Shown one piece after another: positions 1 through 9,343 of a stretch of 53,686 bases of DNA. Where the stretch lies: positions 1 to 53,686 of the forward strand of contig CAITND010000034.1 in assembly GCA_903893625.1 (NCBI GenBank), in the 5' to 3' direction. A model generated the notes under the pieces. The model was given only the letters and a program-made list of their open reading frames with translations, did no database searches and was not told the origin of the DNA. The stretch comes from an uncultured Oscillatoriales cyanobacterium (GTDB lineage: Bacteria; Cyanobacteriota; Cyanobacteriia; Cyanobacteriales; Microcoleaceae). A program made the translations under genes and the position numbers. The stretch's first letter is position 1; each line of letters begins with the position of its first letter.

Positions 1-1
1 A

Positions 2-82
2 AGTGGCGGGGGAACTCCGTCACTCAAAAAAGCTCTTGAACAAAGAGAAAAAGAAGCCTGCGGTCTAACTGTACCCAGTTGA
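2..82 (+). CDS. C-terminal tail of a truncated gene, possibly an IS200/IS605-type TnpB transposase
   Basis: An open frame enters from the left edge and stops at the TGA at 80-82, giving 26 residues with a Lys/Glu-rich stretch and ending ACGLTVPS. Many cyanobacterial TnpB proteins have a variable tail of this kind after the zinc finger, and a similar CGL tail lies in the IS-like relic near 49.7 kb. No catalytic residue lies inside the window, so the assignment is a guess from the tail alone. It could equally be the end of any gene. Confidence 0.3.
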   Translation, partial: SGGGTPSLKKALEQREKEACGLTVPS

Positions 83-157
83 CCGTCAGGTTCGTTCACA
101 TTAACATAAATATCGGGTTCAAATCTTAACGAACTTTCTGTTATCTCTTGTCAAATT

Positions 158-472
158 ATGCACGCTTTATCGATTCCGACTTGGGTAATTCATATTTCGA
201 GTGTGATTGAATGGATCGCCGCGATTTGGTTTATCTGGATTTATGGAGAACTGACTCAAAATCGAGCTTGGTGGGTTCTTTCCTTTGCCATGTTACCGTC
301 TTTAGTTAGTGCTATGTGTGCCTGTACCTGGCATTATTTTGATAATCCGGCATCCTTAGAATGGTTAGTAATGCTACAAGCAACCATGACCGTTGTTGGA
401 AATACAACCCTTTGTGTGGCGGCGTGGTGGATTTGGCGCAATGCAAATTCAGTTAAAAATATAGGCAAATAG
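158..472 (+). CDS. DUF2499 small membrane protein
   Basis: This 104-residue protein has about three hydrophobic segments (roughly residues 7-27, 37-57 and 68-92) and the sequence SIPTWVIHISSVIEWIAAI, typical of the DUF2499 (Ycf49-like) family of cyanobacteria and plastids. The function is unknown; an integral membrane location is inferred from hydrophobicity. The DUF3593 gene follows after 57 bp on the same strand, a pairing I recall as common in cyanobacteria, so the two are probably co-transcribed. There is no strong Shine-Dalgarno sequence before the ATG. Confidence 0.8.
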   Translation: MHALSIPTWVIHISSVIEWIAAIWFIWIYGELTQNRAWWVLSFAMLPSLVSAMCACTWHYFDNPASLEWLVMLQATMTVVGNTTLCVAAWWIWRNANSVKNIGK

Positions 473-529
473 TCTATATTTAGCTTGATTCTAAATCAAT
501 CGTCTATTCCCTCTAATTGTTGATCAATA

Positions 530-826
530 ATGTTATCAAAAGACACCTTATTTGCCGTTTCTCTGTTTCCCTATTTAGGGTTTTTGTGGTTCTTAACTCG
601 TTCGGGACAACTGCCCCGTTTAGCGTTAATTGGATTCTATGGAACCTTAGTGTTTGTTGCAATTACAATTCCGGCGGGAATTTATGCCAAAGTTGTTTTG
701 GGAGAAGCTTTAGCCAATGTTGATTGGTTACATGGTGGCGCTGAGGTTTTTTTAACCCTGTCTAATATTTTACTGGTTTTAGGCTTTCGTCAAGCGGTGA
801 TTGAAAAACAATCCTCCCAGCAATAA
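530..826 (+). CDS. DUF3593 small membrane protein
   Basis: This 98-residue protein has three hydrophobic segments, about residues 7-20, 30-56 and 70-88, with the family-like stretch FPYLGFLWFLTRSGQLP. It matches DUF3593, a cyanobacterial and plant family of unknown role. It sits between the DUF2499 gene and the binding-protein gene, which begins 5 bp after its stop, so the three genes look like one operon. The overlapping forward frame starting at 517 is a shadow of this gene. Confidence 0.8.
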   Translation: MLSKDTLFAVSLFPYLGFLWFLTRSGQLPRLALIGFYGTLVFVAITIPAGIYAKVVLGEALANVDWLHGGAEVFLTLSNILLVLGFRQAVIEKQSSQQ

Positions 827-831
827 TCAAT

Positions 832-2052
832 ATGAGTTCTCATAAAACTAAAACTCACCAAACCGTTGTTTTAATTCTTAGTGCCATCTTAAGTTTATCT
901 TTATTTGGCATCATGGTTTATCTGTTTGTGAATCCGAAAACGGGTTTAATTCCCTTAGTTTTTTCAGGAACTAAAAACCCGATGAATCGTTTAGAGGCAA
1001 ATTCTCTGACCATTGGAATATTAGGAAAACCAGAGAATTATACCCGATTAGTTGAATATTTAAAACAACAGTTTGGTGATCAGATTACAATTACAATTGA
1101 TGGCAACTTACAAGAATCTTACCAGGAGGCAAAAAACAAACTAGCGGATCAAAAATGGGATATTGTCTTTACTCTTTCCCCCATGATTTCTGTTGCTGCT
1201 AAAGATAACAGATATGTTTGGGTAGGGCGAATGTTTCCCCAATCTCCTCCCTATTATCAATCGGCATTATTTGTTAGAAATAATAGTCCAATTCAGTCTA
1301 TTGCGGATTTTCAAAATACCACCGTTATTGCTTTAGGAGATTTTAATTCCGCCTCTAGTTTTTATATGCCGACTTATGATTTATTTGGCAAATCTCTCCA
1401 GGTAACAATGGGACATAGAGGAGAAATGATTCAAGAATTAGTTAAAAGTGGAAAAGCAGATGTAGGTGCTGCTGCTTATGAAGCGGTTAAAAACGATCCT
1501 AGTTTTAGGATTATTCATATTAGCAGAAATATTCCAGGGTCAGGAGTCTATCTCTCACCCAAGCTTTCCGACTCTGACCAAAAAGCGATCACGCAAGCGT
1601 TAGTTAATGCTCCTGCAAACATTCAAAAAAAAGCGAATTATGGTGTTGATGGAGAACCCGATTTTTCTTACTTTATCCAAATTAGTCAGAGAGCAGAAGA
1701 ACTATTAAAATGTGCGGATTTTACTCAAAATCCCGTTAACTTTTTCTGTTCTCAAGGAACAACTACTTATCAAAACCCAGTGACAACAACATTTAATGAA
1801 ATTGTCGGAACTGTCAATGGTTTAACCCTAGTAGAAAATCAAATGACTCGATTAACATTGCAAGCAAAAGATCAAAGGATTTATTATGTTTTCATCACCC
1901 CTGGGATTTTGAATCAAATTCCCAATGCGGGAAGTGGGTTAAATCTCCAAAATAAAACCCTGATCATTACAGGAGTTATTCCTCAAAAGCAACCCAATAA
2001 AATTGATAAAATTGTCATTACTGATTCTAAGCAAATGAAGGTTTTAAACTGA
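832..2052 (+). CDS. PhnD/SsuA-like periplasmic substrate-binding protein, membrane anchored
   Basis: This 406-residue protein has an N-terminal hydrophobic helix (about residues 12-33) acting as anchor or uncleaved signal. A type-2 periplasmic binding fold follows, about residues 58-290: NSLTIGILGKPENY opens the first lobe, VFTLSPMISVAA lies in the ligand cleft, and FQNTTVIALGD and GKADVGAAAYEAV are typical of phosphonate-type binding proteins. The last 100 residues appear to be a separate beta-rich domain. No permease or ATPase gene is adjacent, so it may sense or deliver a ligand rather than serve a local ABC importer. The ligand cannot be told from sequence. Confidence 0.7.
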   Translation: MSSHKTKTHQTVVLILSAILSLSLFGIMVYLFVNPKTGLIPLVFSGTKNPMNRLEANSLTIGILGKPENYTRLVEYLKQQFGDQITITIDGNLQESYQEAKNKLADQKWDIVFTLSPMISVAAKDNRYVWVGRMFPQSPPYYQSALFVRNNSPIQSIADFQNTTVIALGDFNSASSFYMPTYDLFGKSLQVTMGHRGEMIQELVKSGKADVGAAAYEAVKNDPSFRIIHISRNIPGSGVYLSPKLSDSDQKAITQALVNAPANIQKKANYGVDGEPDFSYFIQISQRAEELLKCADFTQNPVNFFCSQGTTTYQNPVTTTFNEIVGTVNGLTLVENQMTRLTLQAKDQRIYYVFITPGILNQIPNAGSGLNLQNKTLIITGVIPQKQPNKIDKIVITDSKQMKVLN

Positions 2053-2126
2053 AGCCTGAATTTTTTAAATCTTAATAAAATTAATTCCAAAAATCAAGTC
2101 ACAGGAGGTTAACTATTATTTTAAAA

Positions 2127-2720
2127 TTGTTCTTAACAGGTTTATTACCTATTGTTCTCTCTCCTAAAACCTATTATCCACCCATCATCTGTTTTTCTTT
2201 AGGAGAAAGTCAAATCATTACAGCCAATATTATTCCCGATTTTTCCATTCCTAAAGTTCCTCAAATTACCCCTCCCAAAATAGACCTTGACCAATGTAAT
2301 GAAATCCCCGATGGCTATGGAATTCCTGGGTTTCAACCTGGTATTGATAAAAATAAAGTCTTTCAGATGTTTGGGACTCCCACAGGAACAACAACAGGGT
2401 ATTGGCCGAATACCCAAGCCATTTTTTATCATTTAATTCCTAACCGTGTTAGTGTCGGCTTTTTATTTGATCAAAAATCAGGAAAATTGCGACAAACTGA
2501 AGCCGCCTTTTCCCAAGAAGTTGATTTTCAAACGATTTTATTCACGCTTAATAGTATGTCCGGTTGTCGCTTAAACCCGACTTTAGAAGCAGGGTTAAAA
2601 AGCGTTCATGACCGTCAAAGTCAGTATTATTTATTTGGAGTTGATTCTCTCAAAGGCATTATTGAACGAGATCAATCTGATCGAATTTATATTGGGATTT
2701 GGGAATCGGATTTACATTAA
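2127..2720 (+). CDS. conserved hypothetical protein, possibly exported; start codon uncertain
   Basis: The frame encodes about 197 residues from a TTG at 2127. The near-perfect ribosome site AGGAGG at 2103-2108 is 18 nt from that TTG, too far, but ideally placed for an in-frame ATT at 2118 (or 2115). Translation from ATT would add ILK before the hydrophobic N-terminal stretch LFLTGLLPIVL, making a better signal peptide. The remainder contains Pro-rich and aromatic segments and a GYGIPGFQPGIDKNKVFQMFG motif. I recognise no family with a known function. It follows the binding-protein gene by about 70 bp. Confidence 0.6.
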   Translation: MFLTGLLPIVLSPKTYYPPIICFSLGESQIITANIIPDFSIPKVPQITPPKIDLDQCNEIPDGYGIPGFQPGIDKNKVFQMFGTPTGTTTGYWPNTQAIFYHLIPNRVSVGFLFDQKSGKLRQTEAAFSQEVDFQTILFTLNSMSGCRLNPTLEAGLKSVHDRQSQYYLFGVDSLKGIIERDQSDRIYIGIWESDLH

Positions 2721-2828
2721 CTCGCTTAACCCAAAAGCTAAATTATTCTTAAGATTTGGATTGATTTTAATTTGATCAGCTAATCTAATAAAATCCGTTA
2801 AAATTGTCGGTATCAATCCCTAAATCCG

Positions 2829-4991
2829 ATGAGTTATTGTCTAAATCCCTATTGTCGAACGCCTCAAAATCCTTCAGGGATTACCGTTTGTCAAACCTGT
2901 GGCACTACGTTACTCTTAAAAGAACGTTATCGTGCTATGCAGGAACTTGGAGGAGGAGGCATGAGTCGCACCTTTTTAGCCGTTGATTTAGATCGGTTCA
3001 ATACCTCCTGCATTATTAAACAATTTTCGCCTCAATCTCATAAAACCGCCCTGATTCAACAAGCAATTGAACGCTTTAATCAAGAAGCATTGCGCTTGAA
3101 AGAATTAGGGAATCATCCTCAAATTCCGGGCTTATATGCCTATTTTGAACAAGAACAACACCTCTATTTAATTGAAGAATGGATAGAAGGGAAAAATTTA
3201 CTGCAAGAATTAAACGAAAAAGGTGCGTTTAACGAACATAAAATTATTCAACTCTTAAAAGATATTTTACTGATTTTACAATTTATTCATCAACATCAGA
3301 TCATTCATCGAGATATTAAACCCGATAATATTATTAGAAGAAAAATCGGTAAAAAATTAGTTTTAATAGATTTTGGAATTGCCAAACACAGCCTCAATTT
3401 AGTTCAACCCCACACAGGAACCTTAGCAGGAACGATTGGTTATGCACCTTTAGAACAAATGCGAGGAGGAAAAGCATATCCGGCGAGTGATTTATATAGT
3501 TTAGGGATGACTTGTATTCACTTACTGACTAAAATTCCTCCCAATCAATTATTTGATCCCTTTAGTGGGGAATTAATTTGGCGATCGCATCTCCCTGATT
3601 TCCATCAAACCCTAAGTCCTCAATTAAACCAAATATTAGATAAATTACTCAAAGATTTAGTCAAAGAACGTTATCAAACCGTTGAGGAAGTTTTACAAGA
3701 TTTAGAACAAAATCAACAGCAACCTATCACCCCGCTTCAGATTAACACAGCCATTCCGCCACCATCCCCTTTAAATATTATCGTAGCCACTGAATTACAA
3801 GCCATTACTTCCCACCCCTTTTCTCAAAATCATCTATTTTTCACTCCTGATCCGATATCCTTCTCATGCCATAATTCCTTATTAAAAGAGCAAAATTCAG
3901 TCCTACCTTATGCTGTCAATTCTAACTTAATAGCGACGCTTAATCCTCCATTATTTCGAGATAAATTTATCCCGAAAACTGAAATTGAATTCAAACCCCT
4001 ATTCCCTATTTTCTCAATTCCCTCTCATCTTTCCCTAGAATGTGTTAATAGTTTATCCGGTCATAAAGATACCATTCAAGCCTTAGCAATTGGCCCCAAT
4101 GGATATATTTTAGTCAGTGGAAGTCAGGATAAAACCTTAATAATATGGAATTTAAAAACCGGACAATTATTGCATCGATTAATCGGTCATGAAGCTGCCA
4201 TTTATGCCGTTGCTATTAGTCCCAATGGTCGTAAATTAGTCAGTGGCAGTTTAGATCGAACTTTAATTTCATGGAATTTAGATAAAAGAGCGATCGCAGA
4301 CCGTTTTTTTAGTCATTCAGGTTCCCCCTATAGTCATCGTGATGGTGCTGTTTATGCCGTTGCCTATAGTCCCGATGGTTGTATTATTGCCAGTGGTAGC
4401 GAAGACCATAGTATTAAACTTTGGAATCAAAGAAATGGCGAATTACTCTGCCGTTGTTGTGAACATTTAGATGGGGTTTTGTCGGTTCAATTTATTAATA
4501 ATTCTATTCTAAATCAATCCTTATTGAATGTCAACAATAGCTATCCTATCAATCATTTATTGGTCAGTGCAAGTGGGGATGGAACAATTAAACTTTGGCA
4601 ATTTAGTCGATTAAAAAGTCTAAAAACCTTAACCGGACATTTAGATCAAGTTTCCTCAATTTTTGTGAGTCCAACTCAACCCTTATTAGTTAGTGGAAGT
4701 GCCGATCATACTGTCAAATTGTGGGATTTAAACACCGGAGAATTAATCAAAACCTTAACCCAACATTCAGATAAAGTCTCATCCATTGCGATTAGTCCCG
4801 ATGGTAAATGGTTAGCGAGTAGCAGTGGCGATGGTACGATTTATCTTTGGGATATCAGTCAACCTCACCACTTAGGGATTTTATCCAATCGTTTAGAGGG
4901 ATATCCTCCTATTATTTTTAGTCCTGATAATCAACGGTTTATTTGTTGTGGAAAAGATGATCAAATCTTAGTTTGGCAATTACAAATATAG
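2829..4991 (+). CDS. Ser/Thr protein kinase with N-terminal zinc ribbon and C-terminal WD40 propeller
   Basis: This 720-residue protein opens with a four-Cys zinc ribbon (C4, C9, C21, C24). A Hanks-type kinase domain follows, about residues 33-300, with the glycine loop LGGGGMSRTF, a catalytic loop HRDIKPDN near residue 160 and DFG within IDFGIAKH. A Pro/Ser-rich linker of about 100 residues leads to about seven WD40 repeats from residue 405 to the end, many ending in LW or IW. This architecture is common in filamentous cyanobacteria. It phosphorylates Ser/Thr on unknown partners, which the propeller probably docks. There is no membrane segment, so it should be cytosolic. Confidence 0.92.
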   Translation: MSYCLNPYCRTPQNPSGITVCQTCGTTLLLKERYRAMQELGGGGMSRTFLAVDLDRFNTSCIIKQFSPQSHKTALIQQAIERFNQEALRLKELGNHPQIPGLYAYFEQEQHLYLIEEWIEGKNLLQELNEKGAFNEHKIIQLLKDILLILQFIHQHQIIHRDIKPDNIIRRKIGKKLVLIDFGIAKHSLNLVQPHTGTLAGTIGYAPLEQMRGGKAYPASDLYSLGMTCIHLLTKIPPNQLFDPFSGELIWRSHLPDFHQTLSPQLNQILDKLLKDLVKERYQTVEEVLQDLEQNQQQPITPLQINTAIPPPSPLNIIVATELQAITSHPFSQNHLFFTPDPISFSCHNSLLKEQNSVLPYAVNSNLIATLNPPLFRDKFIPKTEIEFKPLFPIFSIPSHLSLECVNSLSGHKDTIQALAIGPNGYILVSGSQDKTLIIWNLKTGQLLHRLIGHEAAIYAVAISPNGRKLVSGSLDRTLISWNLDKRAIADRFFSHSGSPYSHRDGAVYAVAYSPDGCIIASGSEDHSIKLWNQRNGELLCRCCEHLDGVLSVQFINNSILNQSLLNVNNSYPINHLLVSASGDGTIKLWQFSRLKSLKTLTGHLDQVSSIFVSPTQPLLVSGSADHTVKLWDLNTGELIKTLTQHSDKVSSIAISPDGKWLASSSGDGTIYLWDISQPHHLGILSNRLEGYPPIIFSPDNQRFICCGKDDQILVWQLQI

Positions 4992-5080
4992 CAACCGCCA
5001 AGGAGGTTAAAACAGAAGGAATAGTCTATTTATTTAATGATCGCCATTGCCTATTCCCTATTCCCTCCTCTCCTATAACA

Positions 5081-7771
5081 TCAATTACTTTCAGCGATCG
5101 CTTTTGTTAAATCTATGATCACATCATACCGAAAATCATCGGCTAATTGAGTTAATAATTTACCGATTGACCCCTGAGAAACCGGAATCTTTTTAATCGC
5201 GACCGCCACCAACTTAGAATTAAGTTTTAATGTCGCTTGATATAACTCTTGAACCAGGGGTTTTGGCAACAACGCTAACACCTCTGGGGTTAATTCTGCA
5301 ATCTGGTTTAATTCTGGGGAAGAATCAGACATTTCTAACGGTTCTAAATGGGCTTCATCTTCTTCATAAATAAAATTCACCCCTAAATGTTGGGCAATTT
5401 TTTCAAATAATACCTCAACACGAAACGGTTTCCTTATAAAATCATCACATCCCGCCGATAAAACCACTAATTGATCCTGTTCTAACGCACTTGCTGTTAA
5501 CGCAATAATCACCGTTGCTTGACCCTGTAAATGCTGTTTAATCCATTGCGTTGCTTCATAACCATCCATGATCGGCATTCGCATATCCATAAAGATTAAA
5601 TGGGGTTGCCAACTTTCCCAGAGGGTAATTGCTTCTTGACCATTTTCTGCTTCTTTTAATTGAAATTCCAAGGGTTTTAAAACCTTAATCACTAATTGTC
5701 GGTTTGTCCAATTATCATCAACGACTAAAATTCGATAATCGGGTTGATTCGGTGCTAACCCGATTACTCGTCGGGTTAATTCTTGACACCGAATTTCTGA
5801 AAAATTGGCTAAATTAGCTTGAATATAAAATTGAAATATTGTTCCTTTTCCGACTTCACTGCTAACAGTTATTTCTCCTCCCATTAACTGTACAAACTGT
5901 TGACTAATAGGCAACCCTAATCCGGTTCCTTGTTCGGATTTACGACCTGTTTCTGTTTGCACAAAAGGTTGAAATAATAATTCTAATTCTTCGGGGGCAA
6001 TTCCTGGGCCAGTATCTTCTATTTCAAAGCCGAGTAAAATTTGACGGGGAGATGAGTTAGTGTTTAAGGGTTTCACTTTTAAGGTAATAGACCCTTTTTC
6101 TGTAAATTTAATCGAATTTCCTAATAAATTAATTAACACCTGTCTAAGTTTACTTTCATCGGTTTCAATATATTCAGGAAGATTCGGATCGGCAATAATA
6201 TTAAAGTCTAAACCTTTGGATTCGGCTTTAAAGGCTAACATATCCTCAACAGAATCTAGGAGATGAGTTAAATCAAACTTAGTTGGATTTAATACAATCC
6301 GTCCCGCTTCAATTTTAGACATCTCTAAAACATCATTAATTAAATTTAAGAGATGTTCACCACTACGACTAATAATGTCTAAATGTTCTTGATGATTTGC
6401 TAAAAATACTTGAGGATTTCGCTGTAAATCTCGTTCCATCAGTTGCGTAAATCCTAGAATGGCATTCATCGGTGTTCGCAATTCATGACTCATGCGGGCT
6501 AAAAATTCACTTTTAGCACGATTTGCTGTTTCTGCTGCTTCTTTAGCTTGTTGTAGGGCAATTTCCGCTTGTTTGCGATCGCAAATATCTCGCACAATTG
6601 CACAGCCGTATTCTTTTTTATTATATTCTAAATAACTCAAAGTAATTTCAACACTAATTTCTTGACCTGTTTTAGTTAAATGCACGGATTCAAACGTAAA
6701 AGAACCCTGTTGTTTTAAATCCTCCCAAGAAATCGGCCATGCGTCATCAGGTGCTTGTATATCAATATCTTTAACCCGCATTTGCAATAATTCTTCTCTG
6801 GAATATCCCAACGCTTTACAAGCGGCTTCATTCACATCAAAAAAACGTGCGTTACCATCGGTAAATAAGAAATAATCCCTAGATTTTTCAATCGAAAACT
6901 GCGTTAATCTTAATTTTTCATCAATTTCTTTGCGTTCGGTAATATCTTCAATCACCCCTAAAATTCCGATCACATTTCCCTGAGAATCCTGCATCGGAAT
7001 TCGACTAATATCTAACCATAACGTTCTTCCATCGGCGGAAGGTTTTTGTTTGGGTGCAATTAAGTGCATTTCCGCTTGTTTTGATGCCATCACCCGCCGA
7101 TCTTGTGCGCGAAAGAAATCCCCAATTTTAGGATCAGGAAATAAATCATGATCCGTTTTTCCAATCACATATTCTTGACTTTCAAACTGGGCAGCTTCCG
7201 CCCAATTTTTATTACACCCTCTAAAGACTAAATTTGTATCTTTCCAAAACACTTGTTGGGGAATATTATTTAAAATTAACCGTAAATATTCTTCTCTTTC
7301 TTTAATATCTTCTTCTGCTAATTTACGTTGAGTAATATCCTGAATTTGCCCCATCACAGAACGAGGTTTTCCCTGACCATCTAAACGTAAATAACCATTA
7401 ACAATCGCATAAACCCAATATCCTTCTTTGTGGCGATAGCGTTTTTCCAATTGAAATTGAGAAATTTCTTGATGGATTAATTGACGAAACGATTGCCAAC
7501 TCATCTCTTGATCATCTGGGTGAGTAATTTCATTTAATTGAAATTCTATTAACTCAGCTTGAGAATAGCCCACAAACTTACAGAAGGAAGAATTAACCTC
7601 CAAAAAACGCCCATCTAAGGAAATTTCTACCATCCCAATTGGAGATAAATGGAATAAATCTCTCCAATGGGATTGACTTTCTTGCAATGCTATTTCAAGT
7701 TGCTGACAAGCTTGGATTTCTTGTCCTTCTGAGTAGAGACGTGCCATGGCACGTCTGTACAGATTTTTCAT
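5081..7771 (-). CDS. hybrid sensor histidine kinase with three PAS domains and a receiver
   Basis: About 896 residues from the ATG at 7771, which lies 2 bp after the upstream kinase stop and has a CAGGGG-like ribosome site; the longer frame to 7843 would overlap that gene. Order: coiled N-terminus, PAS/PAC, a second PAS (FWKDTNLVFRGCN), a third PAS, HisKA with the phospho-acceptor His about residue 429 (SHELRTPMNA), HATPase with N, G1 and G2 boxes (GTGLGLPIS), a receiver with Asp about 729 (FMDMRMPIMDG), and a C-terminal helical tail. It has no membrane segment and is probably cytosolic. It is likely co-transcribed with the receiver-kinase gene and may exchange phosphate with it. Confidence 0.9.
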   Translation of the reverse strand: MKNLYRRAMARLYSEGQEIQACQQLEIALQESQSHWRDLFHLSPIGMVEISLDGRFLEVNSSFCKFVGYSQAELIEFQLNEITHPDDQEMSWQSFRQLIHQEISQFQLEKRYRHKEGYWVYAIVNGYLRLDGQGKPRSVMGQIQDITQRKLAEEDIKEREEYLRLILNNIPQQVFWKDTNLVFRGCNKNWAEAAQFESQEYVIGKTDHDLFPDPKIGDFFRAQDRRVMASKQAEMHLIAPKQKPSADGRTLWLDISRIPMQDSQGNVIGILGVIEDITERKEIDEKLRLTQFSIEKSRDYFLFTDGNARFFDVNEAACKALGYSREELLQMRVKDIDIQAPDDAWPISWEDLKQQGSFTFESVHLTKTGQEISVEITLSYLEYNKKEYGCAIVRDICDRKQAEIALQQAKEAAETANRAKSEFLARMSHELRTPMNAILGFTQLMERDLQRNPQVFLANHQEHLDIISRSGEHLLNLINDVLEMSKIEAGRIVLNPTKFDLTHLLDSVEDMLAFKAESKGLDFNIIADPNLPEYIETDESKLRQVLINLLGNSIKFTEKGSITLKVKPLNTNSSPRQILLGFEIEDTGPGIAPEELELLFQPFVQTETGRKSEQGTGLGLPISQQFVQLMGGEITVSSEVGKGTIFQFYIQANLANFSEIRCQELTRRVIGLAPNQPDYRILVVDDNWTNRQLVIKVLKPLEFQLKEAENGQEAITLWESWQPHLIFMDMRMPIMDGYEATQWIKQHLQGQATVIIALTASALEQDQLVVLSAGCDDFIRKPFRVEVLFEKIAQHLGVNFIYEEDEAHLEPLEMSDSSPELNQIAELTPEVLALLPKPLVQELYQATLKLNSKLVAVAIKKIPVSQGSIGKLLTQLADDFRYDVIIDLTKAIAESN

Positions 7772-7773
7772 AA

Positions 7774-8904
7774 TTACCCCTGCTCTGATTTTGGTATTGT
7801 AAAATAAAATGTAGTTCCAATTCCCCATTCTGATTCTATCCAAATTTTTCCTCGATGACGGTCAATAATTTTTTTACAAATTGCTAACCCTACCCCAGTC
7901 CCCGGATATTCTTGATTGGTATGAAGACGCTGAAATACTTGAAAAACACGATCAAAATTTTCAGGTTTAATCCCAATCCCATTATCTTCAACCTTAAATA
8001 GCCATTCTTGGGGCTTTTCTTGAACTGAAATTACAATTTTAGGCTGCACATTAGGGCGTTGATATTTAATACCATTGCCAATTAAATTTTGAAATAATTG
8101 GCCGAGTTGAATCCGGTCTGCTATTACCATTGGTAGCGTCTCAGAAGTAACGATAGCACGACTATCCTCAATCGCACTATGTAGATGAGCTAAAGATTTT
8201 CTTAAAATATCCTGACAGTCTGTGGCTTCAAAGTTCCGTTTTTTCGTTCCCACTCGACTATATTCTAGCAAGTTTTTGATCAATTCTTGCATTCTAATCC
8301 CCTCATCTAAAATCGGGGCAACATACTCATCCGCTTCTTGTTCTAAATTAATTTCCGATTTCAACGCTAATAATAATTCAGCAAATCCCGTTATTGTTTG
8401 TAGCGGTTGCTGTAAATCATGGGAAACGATGTATGCAAATTCTTCTAATTCTCGATTAGAACGCTGTAATTCTTGATTTAAGTGTTCTAATTTTAGATTT
8501 TTATCTTGTAATTGTTTTTGTAAACGGCGAATCGTTAATTGATTTTCAATCCGAGCAAAAACTTCTTCTACCTGAAACGGTTTAGTAATATAATCAACCC
8601 CGCCAACGGTAAAGGCTTTAACCTTATCTAAAACATCATCTAAAGCACTTAAGAAAATTACAGGAATTTCAGATGTTTCTTCCTGACTTTTCAAAATTTC
8701 ACAAACTTGATACCCATCCATTTCGGGCATTTTAATATCTAATAAAATTAAGTCCGGTGGCTCATGTTTCACCGCCATTAACGCTAACTTGCCATTAATC
8801 GCACATTGAACTTCATAGCCCTGTTCACTTAAGGTTTTTGACAACAACCTCAAGTTATCAGGCGTATCATCAACAATTAAAATATGACCTGGATGATCTG
8901 ACAT
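7774..8904 (-). CDS. response regulator receiver fused to histidine kinase
   Basis: A receiver domain comes first (acidic pair in LIVDDTPDN, phospho-Asp in LLDIKMPEMDG about residue 56, conserved Lys in TKPF). A coiled coil follows, then HisKA with SHDLQQPLQTITGF and an HATPase ending with GTGVGLAICKKI. The ATG at 8904 gives the usual N-terminus MSDHPGHILIVDD; a TTG at 8919 with an AGGGA just upstream is an alternative. Such proteins receive phosphate at the N-terminus and modulate their own kinase. It is the first gene of a two-gene operon with the PAS hybrid kinase. Confidence 0.9.
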   Translation of the reverse strand: MSDHPGHILIVDDTPDNLRLLSKTLSEQGYEVQCAINGKLALMAVKHEPPDLILLDIKMPEMDGYQVCEILKSQEETSEIPVIFLSALDDVLDKVKAFTVGGVDYITKPFQVEEVFARIENQLTIRRLQKQLQDKNLKLEHLNQELQRSNRELEEFAYIVSHDLQQPLQTITGFAELLLALKSEINLEQEADEYVAPILDEGIRMQELIKNLLEYSRVGTKKRNFEATDCQDILRKSLAHLHSAIEDSRAIVTSETLPMVIADRIQLGQLFQNLIGNGIKYQRPNVQPKIVISVQEKPQEWLFKVEDNGIGIKPENFDRVFQVFQRLHTNQEYPGTGVGLAICKKIIDRHRGKIWIESEWGIGTTFYFTIPKSEQG

Positions 8905-8961
8905 ACCGCTTTTAATCAATTAATCCCTGCATGATAATTTAGCATTTTAGGGGGAACAGGG

Positions 8962-8998
8962 GTGTTGACGGTTGACTGTTAGCTGTCAACCGCCAACC
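8962..8998. repeat. inverted repeat built from GTTGACGGTTGAC
   Basis: GTTGACGGTTGAC is followed after a short loop by GTCAACCGCCAAC, forming an imperfect 13-bp hairpin between the kinase operon and the RHH gene. Related GTTGAC/GTCAAC arrays recur near 10383 and 15990, so this is a dispersed intergenic repeat family. It might act as a weak terminator for the minus-strand RHH gene no more than incidentally, since its 3' side has no T tract. Confidence 0.6.
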
Positions 8999-9007
8999 GT
9001 TTCTCAA

Positions 9008-9343
9008 CTAGCCATCTAAACTGTCCAAACTAAGGGGAACCATATCGCCTTGAAACGTGAGTCCTAAAAACATTTCCTCTTTGGGTCGAATAATTGTTCC
9101 CGTTAAAACACAGCGTTCCTCCTGTTCAGCAATGGCGGAGATATGGGCGCGGATATCTTCTCTGGTCAATGATGGTCGATAATCTCCCGATTTTTGTTGG
9201 ACATAATTCCACAGTATGTCTCGAATGAGTGCTTGATAACCTTTGTTCTTTGCTAGTCCTTTCAATCTTTCTTTAAGTTCCCGTTCTAGGCGAATGCTTG
9301 TGACTTCCATATCAGTTGTTGAAGTTCGAGGAAGGGTATACAT
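9008..9343 (-). CDS. ribbon-helix-helix-like conserved protein
   Basis: This 111-residue protein has VTSIRLERELKERLKGLAK near residues 14-32, which fits the beta strand and first helix of an RHH DNA-binding fold. A second helix (YQALIRDILWNYV) and a cyanobacterial C-terminal extension with one Cys follow. It may bind DNA as a dimer, but no toxin partner is adjacent. The ATG at 9343 is preceded by GGAGAA at good spacing. The family is conserved in cyanobacteria with no function I know of. The DNA-binding role is inference. Confidence 0.6.
   Translation of the reverse strand: MYTLPRTSTTDMEVTSIRLERELKERLKGLAKNKGYQALIRDILWNYVQQKSGDYRPSLTREDIRAHISAIAEQEERCVLTGTIIRPKEEMFLGLTFQGDMVPLSLDSLDG

Noticed and set aside
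100-130. GGTTCAAATC resembling a tRNA T-arm
   Set aside because: The flanks do not form the T stem and no acceptor, D or anticodon stems are present.
7772-7843. Extended start of the PAS hybrid kinase
   Set aside because: It would run 70 bp into the upstream kinase gene; the ATG at 7771 has a ribosome site and sits just after that gene's stop.
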